A stretch of 64,000 bases of DNA from a virus, in IMG/VR virus record IMGVR_UViG_3300009786_000012, positions 1-64,000 of that record; one strand, given 5' to 3'. The notes under the pieces are model-generated. The model worked only from the letters and a program-made list of their open reading frames with translations. It did no database searches and was not told the origin of the DNA. Both the position numbers and the translations under genes were made by a program. Positions 45,288 to 54,422 of this stretch are shown piece after piece; positions within the stretch are counted from its first letter, which is position 1; each line of letters opens with the position of its first letter.

Positions 45288-48089
45288 TTATATAATGGTA
45301 ATGGATATTGAATCTGATGTGAATGCTACTAATTGAGGTGTATAATCTAATAGATCAGCAAACACAAGATCATCTATTTTATAGTTGAATCTAATATCTA
45401 TTTCTGGGCCAATAATTTCTACAAATCGAACACCTAATACCCCTCTAGCAACTTTTACAATTTCCGATCTATCAATATCAACATCCATACCAAATTTTGA
45501 TGCAAAATTATCTAGTAATGCTGTTTTTATGTTAGCTTCTAATGCTGAAGAAGATATTGCTATATCAGGATCTTTGTTAATTTTTAAAGATACATTAAAC
45601 GGAATATCAAATATTGGTTCAACCCAACTTATTCCTGTCCATTGTAATTTTTTGTTTTGATCTGGATCACTTGTATTTAATGGATTAACTATTTGAATAA
45701 ACTCATCGAATGATGGTTTTATAAATATCCAACTGTTACCGTTCCATTGTGCCAGTTCATTTTTATGTGTATTCCAGTCTTGACTGAATATATCAATTCC
45801 TTCTGTTCCATTTACAATATATGTATCATTTATTACTGGAGTATTAGGAACTTCAGTTAAACTTCTGGATATTATCTTTGTTGATGCAATGGCATTATAT
45901 TTCATGTTAGTCAACTTGCCAATTGTATCTGCAAACTTAATATTGAGAAAATCTGTTAACATTCGAATTGAGTTAATTTTTAGATTACCAATAAGTTTCT
46001 GAAATACAGCCAATTCAAAATTATCTACATTGAAATTTTCTTGAGTTATATAAGATGAGAGTATAGTTGGAACGTTATGTACTGTTGTTACTCCATCAGT
46101 CTCCGTTATTGAACTAAACATGAAATCACTTAAATCTTTTCTAATGATTACATCTGCAGTATGAGTAGTTAATGTAATCCATTTTGATGGTTGAGATGTA
46201 TCGCTTTCAATTCCTAATGCGATTTTATCTTCCATTGTAATCTGGCTGTACGGAATAAGTCCTTCCACTAATACTTTGAATTGAACAGAGTTTCTAGGAA
46301 AGTTTAAGAAGTCAAAGAATTGATAACTAAATCCATTAACCTTTGTAACATCTTCAGTATCTAATTCAGTTGTCATTGAATACTTTGCATTATCAAATGT
46401 AGTAATTAGATTTGCTCTGAATTGAGTAACATTAGTTGTGGGCGTATGGTTTGCATTTGTATAGATATCTATATTGATAATATTAGTATCATTTGGATCA
46501 ACAGTTGATGTAAATTTGACTGAAGGAATATTTAAAAATACAAGAGGATTATATGTCGGATCACTACTTTCTAAAGCAGAAGTAATTGTAACTTCTCTTA
46601 AGATATATTCATAACTAGCTTGTAGCGATGTTAAATCAATAATCATATTGAATGCTGATTCAAAATCATCATGATTAGGAATTGTAGCACCCCTAGGGAC
46701 AAAGAAACTTGTACTATCAAACACATAGGGGAGATTTCTAGTTGGTACGATTTCAGCCGCCCCATTTGCGTTTTCTGGATTGTTATATATGAGCTCAGAA
46801 AATACCGAAATTTCGTTTGTTTTTAAATCGCTTCGTTTTAGAATAGGTTTCGTTTTTTTAATAGGTACATTAGGAGCAATAATATTAAAATCGTCATAGT
46901 CAAACTCTGATACGAGTCTACCTTTGCTGGTGAGATTGGTTATTGCTGCACTTTTAATTTCTGATAAGGATGGAGTATCTTTTCCTCCAGTAGCAGGTTC
47001 AGTATTTACTGTGGTCAGTTTTACCCGTTGGACTCTATTATTATCATTTTCATAGAATAGACTATCTGATGAAGTAATTGAAGCAGGAATTACATTTCCT
47101 TTTTCGCCTTTAGTTAATGATACAATTATTGCAATTGTTGAAGCTCTAGTTGGTTGTTCACCAATAATTCCATTTCCAAAGAGTATTTCGGATTCACCAT
47201 CAAAGTTTGTGCTTATGAATGATTTATCTCCTTGGTTTAAAGTATATAGCCCAGAAATTGCTTCAGTCCATAGGTATTCAGTTTTTTGATCTTCCGTTAA
47301 TTTAGATTCTATGTCTGTAACAGTTGATACATCTGTCATGTCTATTTCTGGAGGAATTACATAAATAGTTAACTCACTAACTTGACCATCAAGATTAGTT
47401 AAGCGTTTTGTAAAGAATTGATAAAATTCCAAATCGTCAGGAATTGTAAATGATCTATATTCTTTAACTATTTGACTAAATGGTAAAACGAATGATGCTG
47501 ATGCAGTATCTACTCCGTCACCAATATTTATTTCTACTGGATATAAGAAACCAGTAGTTGCATTTCGTACAGATACAATTCGGTTATTTAATATTTCAGT
47601 TTGAACTCCATTAGCGATCATACTTGCTATTTGGGCACGAAGATCTTCTTCTGTCCCAGATACTAAAGTTCCATTTAAAACAAAGCTGGTGTCTAATGTG
47701 AATGCTACATCTCCAGCTCGTACTTGAAAATCAGTTGGGAAAACTAAGTTTACGTGGGGATCATTAAATTGCAAAGGTAGTGTAAATAATACATTGATAT
47801 TTGAAGGAGTGGCTTGGGGTATGGTATATCCTATCCATTTCGATAAGTTATATACTGACTCTTGTATTTGAGCTTGAGTTAAAAAGAATTCTCTATATAA
47901 CGTAGAACTATAAAACATTTGATTGGCGGACAGAATGGATAGTATATTTATAATGTATGACATAAAACTAGTATTAGTCAGGTCAACATTAGATAGTTCT
48001 AAATAGTTTTTAGCCTCCTCTACAAGCTGATTCCTTATCTCTTCTCTAGAACTGAAGATCTTTATATCGTTATCTTTAAATAGGGCCAT
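45288..48089 (-). CDS. 6: baseplate wedge protein (T4 gp6-like, baseplate J family)
   Basis: A 933-residue protein. The N-terminus (SREEIRNQLVEEAKNYLE, then SFMSYIINILSILSANQMFY) and the YREFFLTQAQIQESVYNLSKWIGY segment are typical of gp6/J wedge proteins, which dimerise to form the inner ring of the baseplate. Long beta-rich regions follow. A segment around residues 745-800 (TEVPNTPVINDTYIVNGTEG and QWNGNSWI) looks like an added surface domain, absent from T4 gp6. Confidence 0.85.
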   Translation of the reverse strand: MALFKDNDIKIFSSREEIRNQLVEEAKNYLELSNVDLTNTSFMSYIINILSILSANQMFYSSTLYREFFLTQAQIQESVYNLSKWIGYTIPQATPSNINVLFTLPLQFNDPHVNLVFPTDFQVRAGDVAFTLDTSFVLNGTLVSGTEEDLRAQIASMIANGVQTEILNNRIVSVRNATTGFLYPVEINIGDGVDTASASFVLPFSQIVKEYRSFTIPDDLEFYQFFTKRLTNLDGQVSELTIYVIPPEIDMTDVSTVTDIESKLTEDQKTEYLWTEAISGLYTLNQGDKSFISTNFDGESEILFGNGIIGEQPTRASTIAIIVSLTKGEKGNVIPASITSSDSLFYENDNNRVQRVKLTTVNTEPATGGKDTPSLSEIKSAAITNLTSKGRLVSEFDYDDFNIIAPNVPIKKTKPILKRSDLKTNEISVFSELIYNNPENANGAAEIVPTRNLPYVFDSTSFFVPRGATIPNHDDFESAFNMIIDLTSLQASYEYILREVTITSALESSDPTYNPLVFLNIPSVKFTSTVDPNDTNIINIDIYTNANHTPTTNVTQFRANLITTFDNAKYSMTTELDTEDVTKVNGFSYQFFDFLNFPRNSVQFKVLVEGLIPYSQITMEDKIALGIESDTSQPSKWITLTTHTADVIIRKDLSDFMFSSITETDGVTTVHNVPTILSSYITQENFNVDNFELAVFQKLIGNLKINSIRMLTDFLNIKFADTIGKLTNMKYNAIASTKIISRSLTEVPNTPVINDTYIVNGTEGIDIFSQDWNTHKNELAQWNGNSWIFIKPSFDEFIQIVNPLNTSDPDQNKKLQWTGISWVEPIFDIPFNVSLKINKDPDIAISSSALEANIKTALLDNFASKFGMDVDIDRSEIVKVARGVLGVRFVEIIGPEIDIRFNYKIDDLVFADLLDYTPQLVAFTSDSISITII

Positions 48090-48121
48090 TTTAAATATTT
48101 GTTCTCAGATTAGTTTTATGA

Positions 48122-48241
48122 TTAATAACCATATTCTAGCTTTATCTTAGGGGAAGATTTTCCATTAAATATTATAGAATAATCCATTCTTCTTTGTTTA
48201 TTAGTATTAATATCTTTTGCGATATATGAATAATTAGTCAT
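48122..48241 (-). CDS. 39-residue protein with YSY N-terminus
   Basis: MTNYSYIAKDINTNKQRRMD begins this small protein. It overlaps the preceding gene's stop (TCAT, 48238-48241 on the plus strand) and comes 33 nt before the gp6-like gene. The N-terminal YSY pattern recurs in two other small genes of the minus-strand clusters (54236-54430 and 53872-54221). Confidence 0.6.
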   Translation of the reverse strand: MTNYSYIAKDINTNKQRRMDYSIIFNGKSSPKIKLEYGY

Positions 48242-48888
48242 GAGTTAAAATAGAATCCAATTCGTTCATTATAATAGTCTTTAACCTTAGATGTTTGATT
48301 TTTATCTAACAATCTATATATTAATGTTGCAGTGTCAATATCATATATTTGTTTTTCATAATCGACAAATGAAAAAATTGCTCTAAGTTGTTTTTCTAAT
48401 TTTGTTAGTGTAAATTCACTAACTTGTAAACTTAATTTCCAGAAAGAGAAAAATGAATTAGTTGCCTTCTCAAAATTTACCACTCTATATAAAGGACTAT
48501 CAATTGAAGGAGCATCGCTCTCGTTTAATTTTGGTTCTACAAATTGAATGAAATCAGTAGCAGTAGGCTGAATGTTATATAGAGTAGGAAAGTTAAGACT
48601 TGATGATTGATTGAATTTACCAAATCCTCGTTCATCTGCTTCAAATACTGGCTGAATCTGTTCTGTGTTATAGATAGGTAGTAGTGTAATCTTCTCCCAA
48701 CAATATCCAGATAATTCTCCCAATACTTCATATGCTCCTGAATCTAACACTTCGAGATCTGCCGTGCTGCTAGGGAGATCCAAGTGATAATAGTTACAAA
48801 TATAGGAAACACCATGAGCTGCATAATACCTGTATACGAGATTTAAATAATCAGCGGGATAGTGTTGAAGCCTTAACCAATTTTGCAT
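48238..48888 (-). CDS. probable baseplate protein (gp53-like by position)
   Basis: A 216-residue protein rich in aromatic residues with a helical N-terminus (WLRLQHYPADYLNLVYRYYA) and C-terminus. It lies between the gp25-like and gp6-like wedge genes and overlaps the gp25-like stop by one base. In T4, gp53, gp25 and gp6 form the wedge core, and position suggests a gp53 counterpart, but no sequence match is strong. Confidence 0.5.
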   Translation of the reverse strand: MQNWLRLQHYPADYLNLVYRYYAAHGVSYICNYYHLDLPSSTADLEVLDSGAYEVLGELSGYCWEKITLLPIYNTEQIQPVFEADERGFGKFNQSSSLNFPTLYNIQPTATDFIQFVEPKLNESDAPSIDSPLYRVVNFEKATNSFFSFWKLSLQVSEFTLTKLEKQLRAIFSFVDYEKQIYDIDTATLIYRLLDKNQTSKVKDYYNERIGFYFNS

Positions 48889-49394
48889 TATGCTTCTCCG
48901 TGTAAGTCTGTAAATAAGTCTGTATACGATTCTATAAAGTCAAGAGATGTAGAGGCAGTCTCTTCTCCTGTTTGGATAGTTATAGATAATCGAAATCCTT
49001 TCCTATTAGAAAAGAATCCAGTATCAACATCAGTTATTTCAAGTCTATCATCCCATTCTCTAATCCTGTCTACTACTTCTGCTATAATTTCATCTTCAGT
49101 ATCATTATCGGCCAGATCAAATATCTTCTTATATAAATTTGATCCATATAACGGATTAAATGGATATGTCCCAATAGGTGTCATTAATAAATTTCTGATA
49201 GAGTTTATTAAAACGTTGATACCGGATAGCCTTTTAAAATCTCCCTCGGGTGAAATAATAGAGGAGAAGTCTACATAAATATTATCTGCTCCTTCTAAAC
49301 TTCTAGAAAATGTTCTGGATGTATTATTAGCTATTTCCAGAGAAGTTGTAGTTGTAGTATCTACAGGAGCTAAAACTTTCTTATATTCAATCAT
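48888..49394 (-). CDS. 25: baseplate wedge protein gp25-like
   Basis: A 168-residue protein with the gp25/W-family core: SIRNLLMTPIGTYPFNPLYG then LYKKIFDL and a helix DEIIAEVVDRIREWDDRLEI. Gp25 is the sheath-polymerisation nucleator at the top of the baseplate wedge and is found in all contractile injection systems. Residues 1-45 are a Thr/Ser-rich extension. Length is slightly above T4 gp25 (132). Confidence 0.9.
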   Translation of the reverse strand: MIEYKKVLAPVDTTTTTSLEIANNTSRTFSRSLEGADNIYVDFSSIISPEGDFKRLSGINVLINSIRNLLMTPIGTYPFNPLYGSNLYKKIFDLADNDTEDEIIAEVVDRIREWDDRLEITDVDTGFFSNRKGFRLSITIQTGEETASTSLDFIESYTDLFTDLHGEA

Positions 49395-49407
49395 TTAAAT
49401 TTGTTCT

Positions 49408-49630
49408 CTACTTAATATCTTTAAGTTGATCTTCTTTCATTTTGGACACTTCTTCGTCAAATTTAACTTTCCACTTGATGTAACTATGAAGACGATCAAT
49501 CGGCATTTTAATAATAGAGGTATATTGTTGTTTACCGAGTTCCATTGCTAGGAATATATTTTCCTGTATTGACTTCTGGTACTCGATCAGTGATTCTTCA
49601 TTCGTGCAGTGAACGAAAAAATTGGTTGAA
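49408..49630 (-). CDS. +1-frame extension ORF of the gene at 49598-50551 (possible frameshift product)
   Basis: A reading frame in the +1 phase stays open from an in-frame TAG near 49630 to TAG at 49408-49410. It has no normal start before the internal ATG at 49543-49545, which would give only 45 residues. The upstream gene's last codons contain TTT TTT CGT; a +1 slip TTT to TTC would join them to this frame and add about 66 residues including MELGKQQYTSII and PIDRLHSYIKWK. The gap between tube and baseplate genes is where tail-assembly chaperones often use frameshifting. The slip is inference. Confidence 0.5.
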
Positions 49631-50551
49631 TAAGTCTATGGGTGTATCGTCCGAGACTCCGCAACTTGGACAGGTGGTTTGTATTTCTAATTTCATAGCA
49701 TACTTACCAAAGTTTTCTACATACTCACGACTTATTGCTTTTCTATCTTGACTCGACAATGTATTATATGCTCTGAATATATTGTCTCGTCCTGTAATAT
49801 CTTGACGTACTCCATTATTTTCCATAACGAATTTATCAATGACTAACATTTCTGTTCCCAATTCTAAATTCTTATCGCTCTGAAAAAGCATATCTTCTAA
49901 CATTGCTTTTTCATCTGCAATAACTGGTTGCTTTATAACGGCAGTAACATTGCTTATGATAGGCAGTGGAATATCAATACGTTTATTGATTATTTCTCCA
50001 GGACTACCATTAAATGCTTCCATCTGAAATATCTTTCCAATTTCAAATGTAATAGGATTGGATTTTCTACACTGTAAACATGTTACATCATAATTCCTCA
50101 CATCTTTATATGAGATATGGTACAATGCATACATAAGGACATCTCTATCCTTAATAGTTATATTTTTTAGAAAGTCATCATATGTTACAATATTTTCAGG
50201 TTTGCTTACAATTGATTGCCAGAGTGCTTTATTCAAATGTTCCGGAACTTTTCTAGGGGTTATTAAACTACCTTTAAGATTTTCTTCCACTTCAACAGTC
50301 ATTGTTTTAACTGTTATGGAATATAAACTTTGAGGAGTTATTAACTCATATTCTGGTAACTTAACATCAGTAAAGCCAGCAAAGTATCCTGTTGGGGACA
50401 TTGTAGCAGTTGATACTTGAGGTGTTACCACTGGTGGTGGCATTTGGGGTGGTGGCATTTGGGGTGGGGGTGGGGATGTGTCAGGCGTTAATTGTTGCGG
50501 TAACGGTGCAACATTAGCCATTGGTGATTCTTCTACAGATGGGTTGTCCAT
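49598..50551 (-). CDS. baseplate hub/tail-assembly protein with zinc fingers (T4 gp26/gp51-like)
   Basis: A 317-residue protein. Residues 15-50 are proline-rich (PPPPQMPPPQMPPP). The core has ITIKDRDVLMYALYHISYKD, then CLQC (about 157-160) and CPSCG near the C-terminus, the arrangement of the T4 baseplate-hub assembly family with a zinc treble clef. It follows the tail-tube gene, beyond a strong terminator, so it needs its own promoter; GAAGGAG precedes the ATG. The C-terminus meets a +1-frame ORF (see 49408-49630), so a longer trans-frame form may exist, as in tail-assembly chaperones. Confidence 0.65.
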   Translation of the reverse strand: MDNPSVEESPMANVAPLPQQLTPDTSPPPPQMPPPQMPPPVVTPQVSTATMSPTGYFAGFTDVKLPEYELITPQSLYSITVKTMTVEVEENLKGSLITPRKVPEHLNKALWQSIVSKPENIVTYDDFLKNITIKDRDVLMYALYHISYKDVRNYDVTCLQCRKSNPITFEIGKIFQMEAFNGSPGEIINKRIDIPLPIISNVTAVIKQPVIADEKAMLEDMLFQSDKNLELGTEMLVIDKFVMENNGVRQDITGRDNIFRAYNTLSSQDRKAISREYVENFGKYAMKLEIQTTCPSCGVSDDTPIDLFNQFFRSLHE

Positions 50552-50638
50552 GACAAGCTCCTTCGATTAAAATTAGTTTGTAGATAGTTATTGATTTGAT
50601 TTAATTAATCGTAGAAATAAATTTCCTAGTATATAACG

Positions 50639-50685
50639 AAAAAAAAACAGGAATCAACATAATACATATACTATGTTGATTCCTG
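50639..50685 (-). terminator. strong intrinsic terminator after the tail-tube gene
   Basis: On the minus strand, CAGGAATCAACATA (plus-strand 50685-50672) and its perfect complement (50661-50648) form a 14-bp stem with a 10-nt loop, followed by nine T residues (50647-50639). It ends the sheath-tube transcript. Confidence 0.93.
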
Positions 50686-50716
50686 TGAACTTATGATTTA
50701 GCTGCTATTATTCTTA

Positions 50717-51538
50717 TTATGCAGGTGATGTTGCAGTGCCAATTCCACCGGAATCGGTATGACTACCTTCTTCAGTATTATTAGCTGTTGAAGTACCTAC
50801 CTTATATCCGCCATGTGCCTTGATACCTTCCCCGTGGTAGAGATTTGCCATGAACTGACATTCTTTTCTTACCCAACTCTCCATGAAAGGCATATCGAAG
50901 CTGAACTCCATATCAACTTCTAGCTTATCTGATGAGGCTATGTCGCCAGCATACAGTTCTTGGGGATCTTTTGTTGGGTAAACACCTGTATAACATGCAG
51001 CATATTCTACTGTTACACCATCTGGTTTTGTTGTCCAGTATAATAGTGTTCCAGAATATGCCGATTTAGTATATTCTATAGATGTCTGGCTTTTAGCACT
51101 TCCAGTTAACAAACTGGTACCATTTCTGTATTCTCTGATCATTCTAAACCAGTTGTTGAATACATGAAGGATAGGTAATCTACTATATTCCAGGAATCTC
51201 ATTGAAAGAGTATTCCCATAATCAATATTTGTAGGAACGGACCATTTCGTTCCGCCAAGACCAGTGAATTCAGCTCTGTTTAGTGTTCCCCCGACTGGAG
51301 TAACAGACAAACATGATGCAGCTAATAATCTAGCTATTTCATCGTTTCCAGGAGGACCTTCTTGAAAACCGAGATCTGCCGGGTCATTAACAGCTAGGTG
51401 GGCTGAAAGGTTTGGCGGAAGATGTTTGAAATGAATGAAGTGATAGCCACTGATATATGGATCAGCGACCCCCTTACTAGTCCCGCCAAAATATCTATCA
51501 TGGCGGTTCTCTTGGGTTTTTACGAAACTATTATGCAT
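50717..51538 (-). CDS. 19: tail tube protein (gp19-like)
   Basis: A 273-residue protein encoded just after the sheath gene and ended by a strong terminator, the classical sheath-tube pair. It has an N-terminal YISGYHFIHFKHLP strand and a C-terminal strand set LEVDMEFSFDMPF, fitting tail-tube beta-barrel proteins. The last 30 residues are Ser/Thr/Gly-rich and probably flexible. It is longer than T4 gp19 (163 residues). Evidence is mostly context and composition. Confidence 0.75.
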   Translation of the reverse strand: MHNSFVKTQENRHDRYFGGTSKGVADPYISGYHFIHFKHLPPNLSAHLAVNDPADLGFQEGPPGNDEIARLLAASCLSVTPVGGTLNRAEFTGLGGTKWSVPTNIDYGNTLSMRFLEYSRLPILHVFNNWFRMIREYRNGTSLLTGSAKSQTSIEYTKSAYSGTLLYWTTKPDGVTVEYAACYTGVYPTKDPQELYAGDIASSDKLEVDMEFSFDMPFMESWVRKECQFMANLYHGEGIKAHGGYKVGTSTANNTEEGSHTDSGGIGTATSPA

Positions 51539-51582
51539 CCTATTACTCCGCGAATTTTATTAATTTGTTCCATCTTATTGTT

Positions 51583-53259
51583 TTATTTTATGAATAGATT
51601 TAAGTTAATTCTTTCAATTGCTTTCGTTGGCTGTAATATTACATTAACGTGCATTTGTTTAGTTTTAATTTCATATTCGTTTGCTCCGACCTCAACACTG
51701 TAATCAACCAATCCTCTTGCAGATTTGATTGATGATAAGAACGGTGTTATTGCCGCAGCCATTCTTGAATGTTCTTCAGGTGTATTTAATTCAAAGATAT
51801 GGAACTTGAGAAATTGTTCCAAGTTCCTTTGAATATACAGAATTGTTCTGTGTACACTTAAGTCTTGAAGAGCAGAAGGTTTTCTTTGTGTAGTTAAATT
51901 AGAGAATACTGCATAACCGATTGAGAATTTAACAATTGGATTAACTTGTTTGAGATATAATCTGTCTCTATCAGCTATCCTGGGATTGAATCTCAATTCC
52001 ATAATGTTATCAACGGTTCCTCTATTGAATCCAGCATTTGGATACCAAATACCAAACAATCTATCATTCTGAGGAATCATTGAAGCCATGTGATAAACAG
52101 GACTTACCCATAATTCTTTACCAGTATGGTTATCAAATATTTTACTGTAACATTCAAATATTGATGCGTAAGCAGTATTGTATGTATGACTAGCATCTCT
52201 AGCTGAAAGGGCTGCATCTACTGATACATTATCACCATTATCAAGGATAGCTACACCATCTAATCTTAAGCTACTTGTTAATGTAACAGCAGCATTCTTG
52301 ACTGATGTTGGATAACCAGCATCATATACGATTGGTATGTATGTATCATCTAGGTCTAATACAGTTTCATCCAATAGTCCACTTTCGGGATTTTCAATCA
52401 ATCCTGTATATGCATCAATTAGAAGTGAAGTTGCATTTGTAATTTCGGTTGACCCCATTGTTCTCTTACCGGTATCGGAATCAACCGCAATGATATTGCC
52501 TTCTGAACCGTTGAATAAGTGAACAGGTGTTACTGAATCACCAACTACAATTTCGATAGATGATTTTTGCCATTCATTAATAGATGTTTCATTGGCTTTA
52601 ACTCTAATCCATTTGGAGTATCTATTTACAACATCCACAATGAATATGGAATCACCAGAATCATCTATAGCAGTTGATTCAAATGAAATCTCATATGTTT
52701 CTATAATTACATCATCTCCATCAGCTTGAGTTTTCCAAATATCAAGAATGTAGATTCCAGTTAATTGTGTATTTGCATGTTTAGTAATTGTAATGGCAAA
52801 ATCATCATAAGCATCTCCTCTACCAATTGGGTAGAAAGCTACTAATGGAGTAATAGTCCCAGTTGTCTGTGCTACTTCAGTATCTATTTCCCCATGTGTA
52901 TTAAGGGTAGTTTCGTGAGTTACTGATATTGCCCCTGTTGAATCTGTATTATAGTTTACAAATAAATTAGAATACGTTGCATCAGTAGGTAGAACGCGCA
53001 TTGCCCAAAATCCAGGAGCAACAGAAATGTGGTTATACGCCACATATGGGCCTTGCCCGAATGACTTCCCAAAGTCATTGATATTTGGTCTTCCATATAG
53101 ATCTACAAACTGTTGAAGACTTGCAACAAAAACTGCTTTGTTATCTGGACCTGTTCTCGATAGAAATGGCAGGAATGCATGAGTTCCTGGAGTTTCTACA
53201 AGAAAGGAAGATAAATCTATTATTTTAGTGAACACACCTGGGCTTACATTGTTTGCCAT
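51583..53259 (-). CDS. 18: contractile tail sheath protein (gp18-like)
   Basis: A 558-residue protein beginning NNVSPGVFTKIIDLSSF, the conserved sheath N-terminal handshake strand, and having a C-terminal SVEVGANEYEIKTKQMHVNV domain, also conserved. The sheath contracts around the tube on infection. The middle domains are variable, as expected. AAGGA lies before the ATG and a TATAAT (minus strand, 53291-53286) upstream may be its promoter. Confidence 0.93.
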   Translation of the reverse strand: MANNVSPGVFTKIIDLSSFLVETPGTHAFLPFLSRTGPDNKAVFVASLQQFVDLYGRPNINDFGKSFGQGPYVAYNHISVAPGFWAMRVLPTDATYSNLFVNYNTDSTGAISVTHETTLNTHGEIDTEVAQTTGTITPLVAFYPIGRGDAYDDFAITITKHANTQLTGIYILDIWKTQADGDDVIIETYEISFESTAIDDSGDSIFIVDVVNRYSKWIRVKANETSINEWQKSSIEIVVGDSVTPVHLFNGSEGNIIAVDSDTGKRTMGSTEITNATSLLIDAYTGLIENPESGLLDETVLDLDDTYIPIVYDAGYPTSVKNAAVTLTSSLRLDGVAILDNGDNVSVDAALSARDASHTYNTAYASIFECYSKIFDNHTGKELWVSPVYHMASMIPQNDRLFGIWYPNAGFNRGTVDNIMELRFNPRIADRDRLYLKQVNPIVKFSIGYAVFSNLTTQRKPSALQDLSVHRTILYIQRNLEQFLKFHIFELNTPEEHSRMAAAITPFLSSIKSARGLVDYSVEVGANEYEIKTKQMHVNVILQPTKAIERINLNLFIK

Positions 53260-53285
53260 AATAACTAATCCTTAGTTTAAAATCT

Positions 53286-53291
53286 ATTATA
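53286..53291 (-). promoter_or_regulatory. candidate -10 (TATAAT) for the sheath gene
   Basis: A perfect TATAAT on the minus strand 27 bp before the sheath ATG. No convincing -35 is seen, so it might depend on a phage sigma-like factor. Confidence 0.35.
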
Positions 53292-53352
53292 CTTAAATTG
53301 TACTTTTATTTTTGTTCTGGAGAATGGTATAGGATAATTCATTTATATATAT

Positions 53353-53598
53353 TGATGCACGCATCAGGAACGAAACTCGTTCCATATTGCTATAACAACG
53401 GTATAGGAATCAGAAATAGGAGGACAGTCCAATGTGATTCAGATACATTGAATTGTGAGTATAAACGTTATACTCACAATTAGTACAAGACGAGTCAGTC
53501 GTTTGGATATGTGGCCAATTGAACTAACCCTTCAGTTGGTTGCATGTTTCTTTTGGCTATAGTTTGTCTATACATATTAACTTGTGATTCAAAGAAAC
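53353..53598. ncRNA. hairpin-rich intergenic region (possible structured RNA)
   Basis: Between the divergent sheath gene and a small plus-strand gene lies a 375-bp stretch with at least nine adjacent or nested inverted repeats: 53353-53358/53361-53366, 53367-53373/53377-53383, 53390-53394/53402-53406, 53430-53435/53445-53450, a 14-bp perfect one at 53451-53464/53468-53481, 53488-53493/53499-53504, 53515-53523/53531-53539, 53558-53562/53568-53572, and an 8-bp outer stem 53546-53553/53591-53598. A 61-codon ORF here (53298-53483) has no coding signs. It could be a noncoding RNA, a long 5' leader of the gene at 53635, or protein-binding operators. Strand unknown; plus is favoured by the downstream gene. 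Confidence 0.5.
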
Positions 53599-53634
53599 TA
53601 TTCAAACTTTAACAACTAACAGAGGGAATTAAAA

Positions 53635-53862
53635 ATGCCAGATGTCATTGATGTTGCTACGAGTATTGCAGAAGCAGTGAGTCAATTGGAATCCACATTG
53701 AAAACAAAGTTCACTATTGAATCAGTGGACGCGTTTTTGAGTCACAAAGACGTAATGGACTGGGGGATTGATTTTCTTCAGAATCAAGTCGATGTGGCGA
53801 TGAATGATCGTCATGCGGAAAAACACGATGTTACATGTGTAACACTCCGTATTCCGGGATAA
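53635..53862 (+). CDS. 75-residue unknown protein
   Basis: A small, mainly helical acidic protein (PDVIDVATSIAEAVSQLEST, then FLSHKDVMDWGIDFLQNQVD) ending in a short strand CVTLRIPG. Codon use is richer in G and C than in neighbours. It is an isolated plus-strand gene inside the minus-strand tail region, with a structured upstream region and a strong terminator directly after the stop, so it forms its own transcript. High expression is likely; the function is unknown. Confidence 0.7.
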   Translation: MPDVIDVATSIAEAVSQLESTLKTKFTIESVDAFLSHKDVMDWGIDFLQNQVDVAMNDRHAEKHDVTCVTLRIPG

Positions 53863-53886
53863 AAGAGGGGGTTACCCCTTTTTTAT
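53861..53886. terminator. bidirectional terminator between convergent genes
   Basis: AAAAGAGGGG-GTTA-CCCCTTTTTT is followed by T residues on the plus strand and, read from the minus strand, has GGGG-TAAC-CCCC followed by TCTTTT. It stops the 75-residue gene and the minus-strand unit that ends at 53872. Confidence 0.85.
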
Positions 53887-54221
53887 CCAATCCATTTTTC
53901 CACTTTCATAAAGTTGCTCTTCAAATCCATCTTTAAGTTTGGTATGAACTTTTAATTTTTGAGATTTTGATAACTTGTTGATCAGTTGTTTATATTTCTT
54001 AAAACAATGATCAGCCATCCATTTTGCAGCTATGGGTACAGTTTTTGGATTTTTTTCTAAATCTTTAAATTTTGACTCTGCTAAATCGTAAACATCTGTT
54101 CGACCACTAATTGATACATCATATATATCCTGAGCTATTTTTCTTCTGGTGATATCTTACGATTCCAATCTTTTCTTTTCTTGTTAAATAATTCTCGTAA
54201 TACATATGAATATATAGACAT
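53872..54221 (-). pseudogene. small gene with a frameshift at a poly-A run
   Basis: On the minus strand, MSIYSYVLRELFNKKRKDW starts at 54221 and stops after 28 residues (54135). One base away, another frame continues IAQDIYDVSISGRTDVYDLA for 88 residues to a stop at 53872. Joining the frames needs one extra A in a run of five A residues around 54139-54143. The result would be a 116-residue helical protein ending WIKKG. The cause may be a homopolymer error, a real mutation or -1 frameshifting; the local sequence is not a classical slippery heptamer. The N-terminus copies that of the 64-residue gene just upstream. Confidence 0.6.
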
Positions 54222-54422
54222 TTTATTATCTTTGATTATTTCTTCTTATTCTTTTCAACCTCTTTCACGAAGTCAGGTTTGGGTTCATTCTCCTTGCCAT
54301 CACCATCTTTGTCTTTGTTCTTCCATTCCTTCTTAAAAGCTTCTGGGACTTCCTTTTTGGCAGTCTTATTGGATTTCTTGTTGATACTTGATCCAGATAG
54401 TTCTCGTAATACATATGAATAT
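54192..54422 (-). repeat. 22-bp direct repeat encoding the shared N-terminus of two small genes
   Basis: Plus-strand 54192-54213 and 54401-54422 are identical over 22 bp and encode the YSYVLREL N-terminus in the two adjacent minus-strand genes. The repeat suggests duplication or conversion between them. Confidence 0.85.

Noticed and set aside
45385-45660. Plus-strand ORF opposite the gp6-like gene
   Set aside because: It is a shadow of the well-supported 933-residue minus-strand gene, as are most other short opposite-strand frames here.
53298-53483. 61-codon plus-strand ORF in the sheath-upstream gap
   Set aside because: It overlaps five of the inverted repeats, has no ribosome site and an odd, cysteine- and asparagine-rich composition.
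53353-53598. tRNA or tRNA-like genes
   Set aside because: No cloverleaf, no T-loop GGTTCRA-type sequence and no CCA end in the right places.
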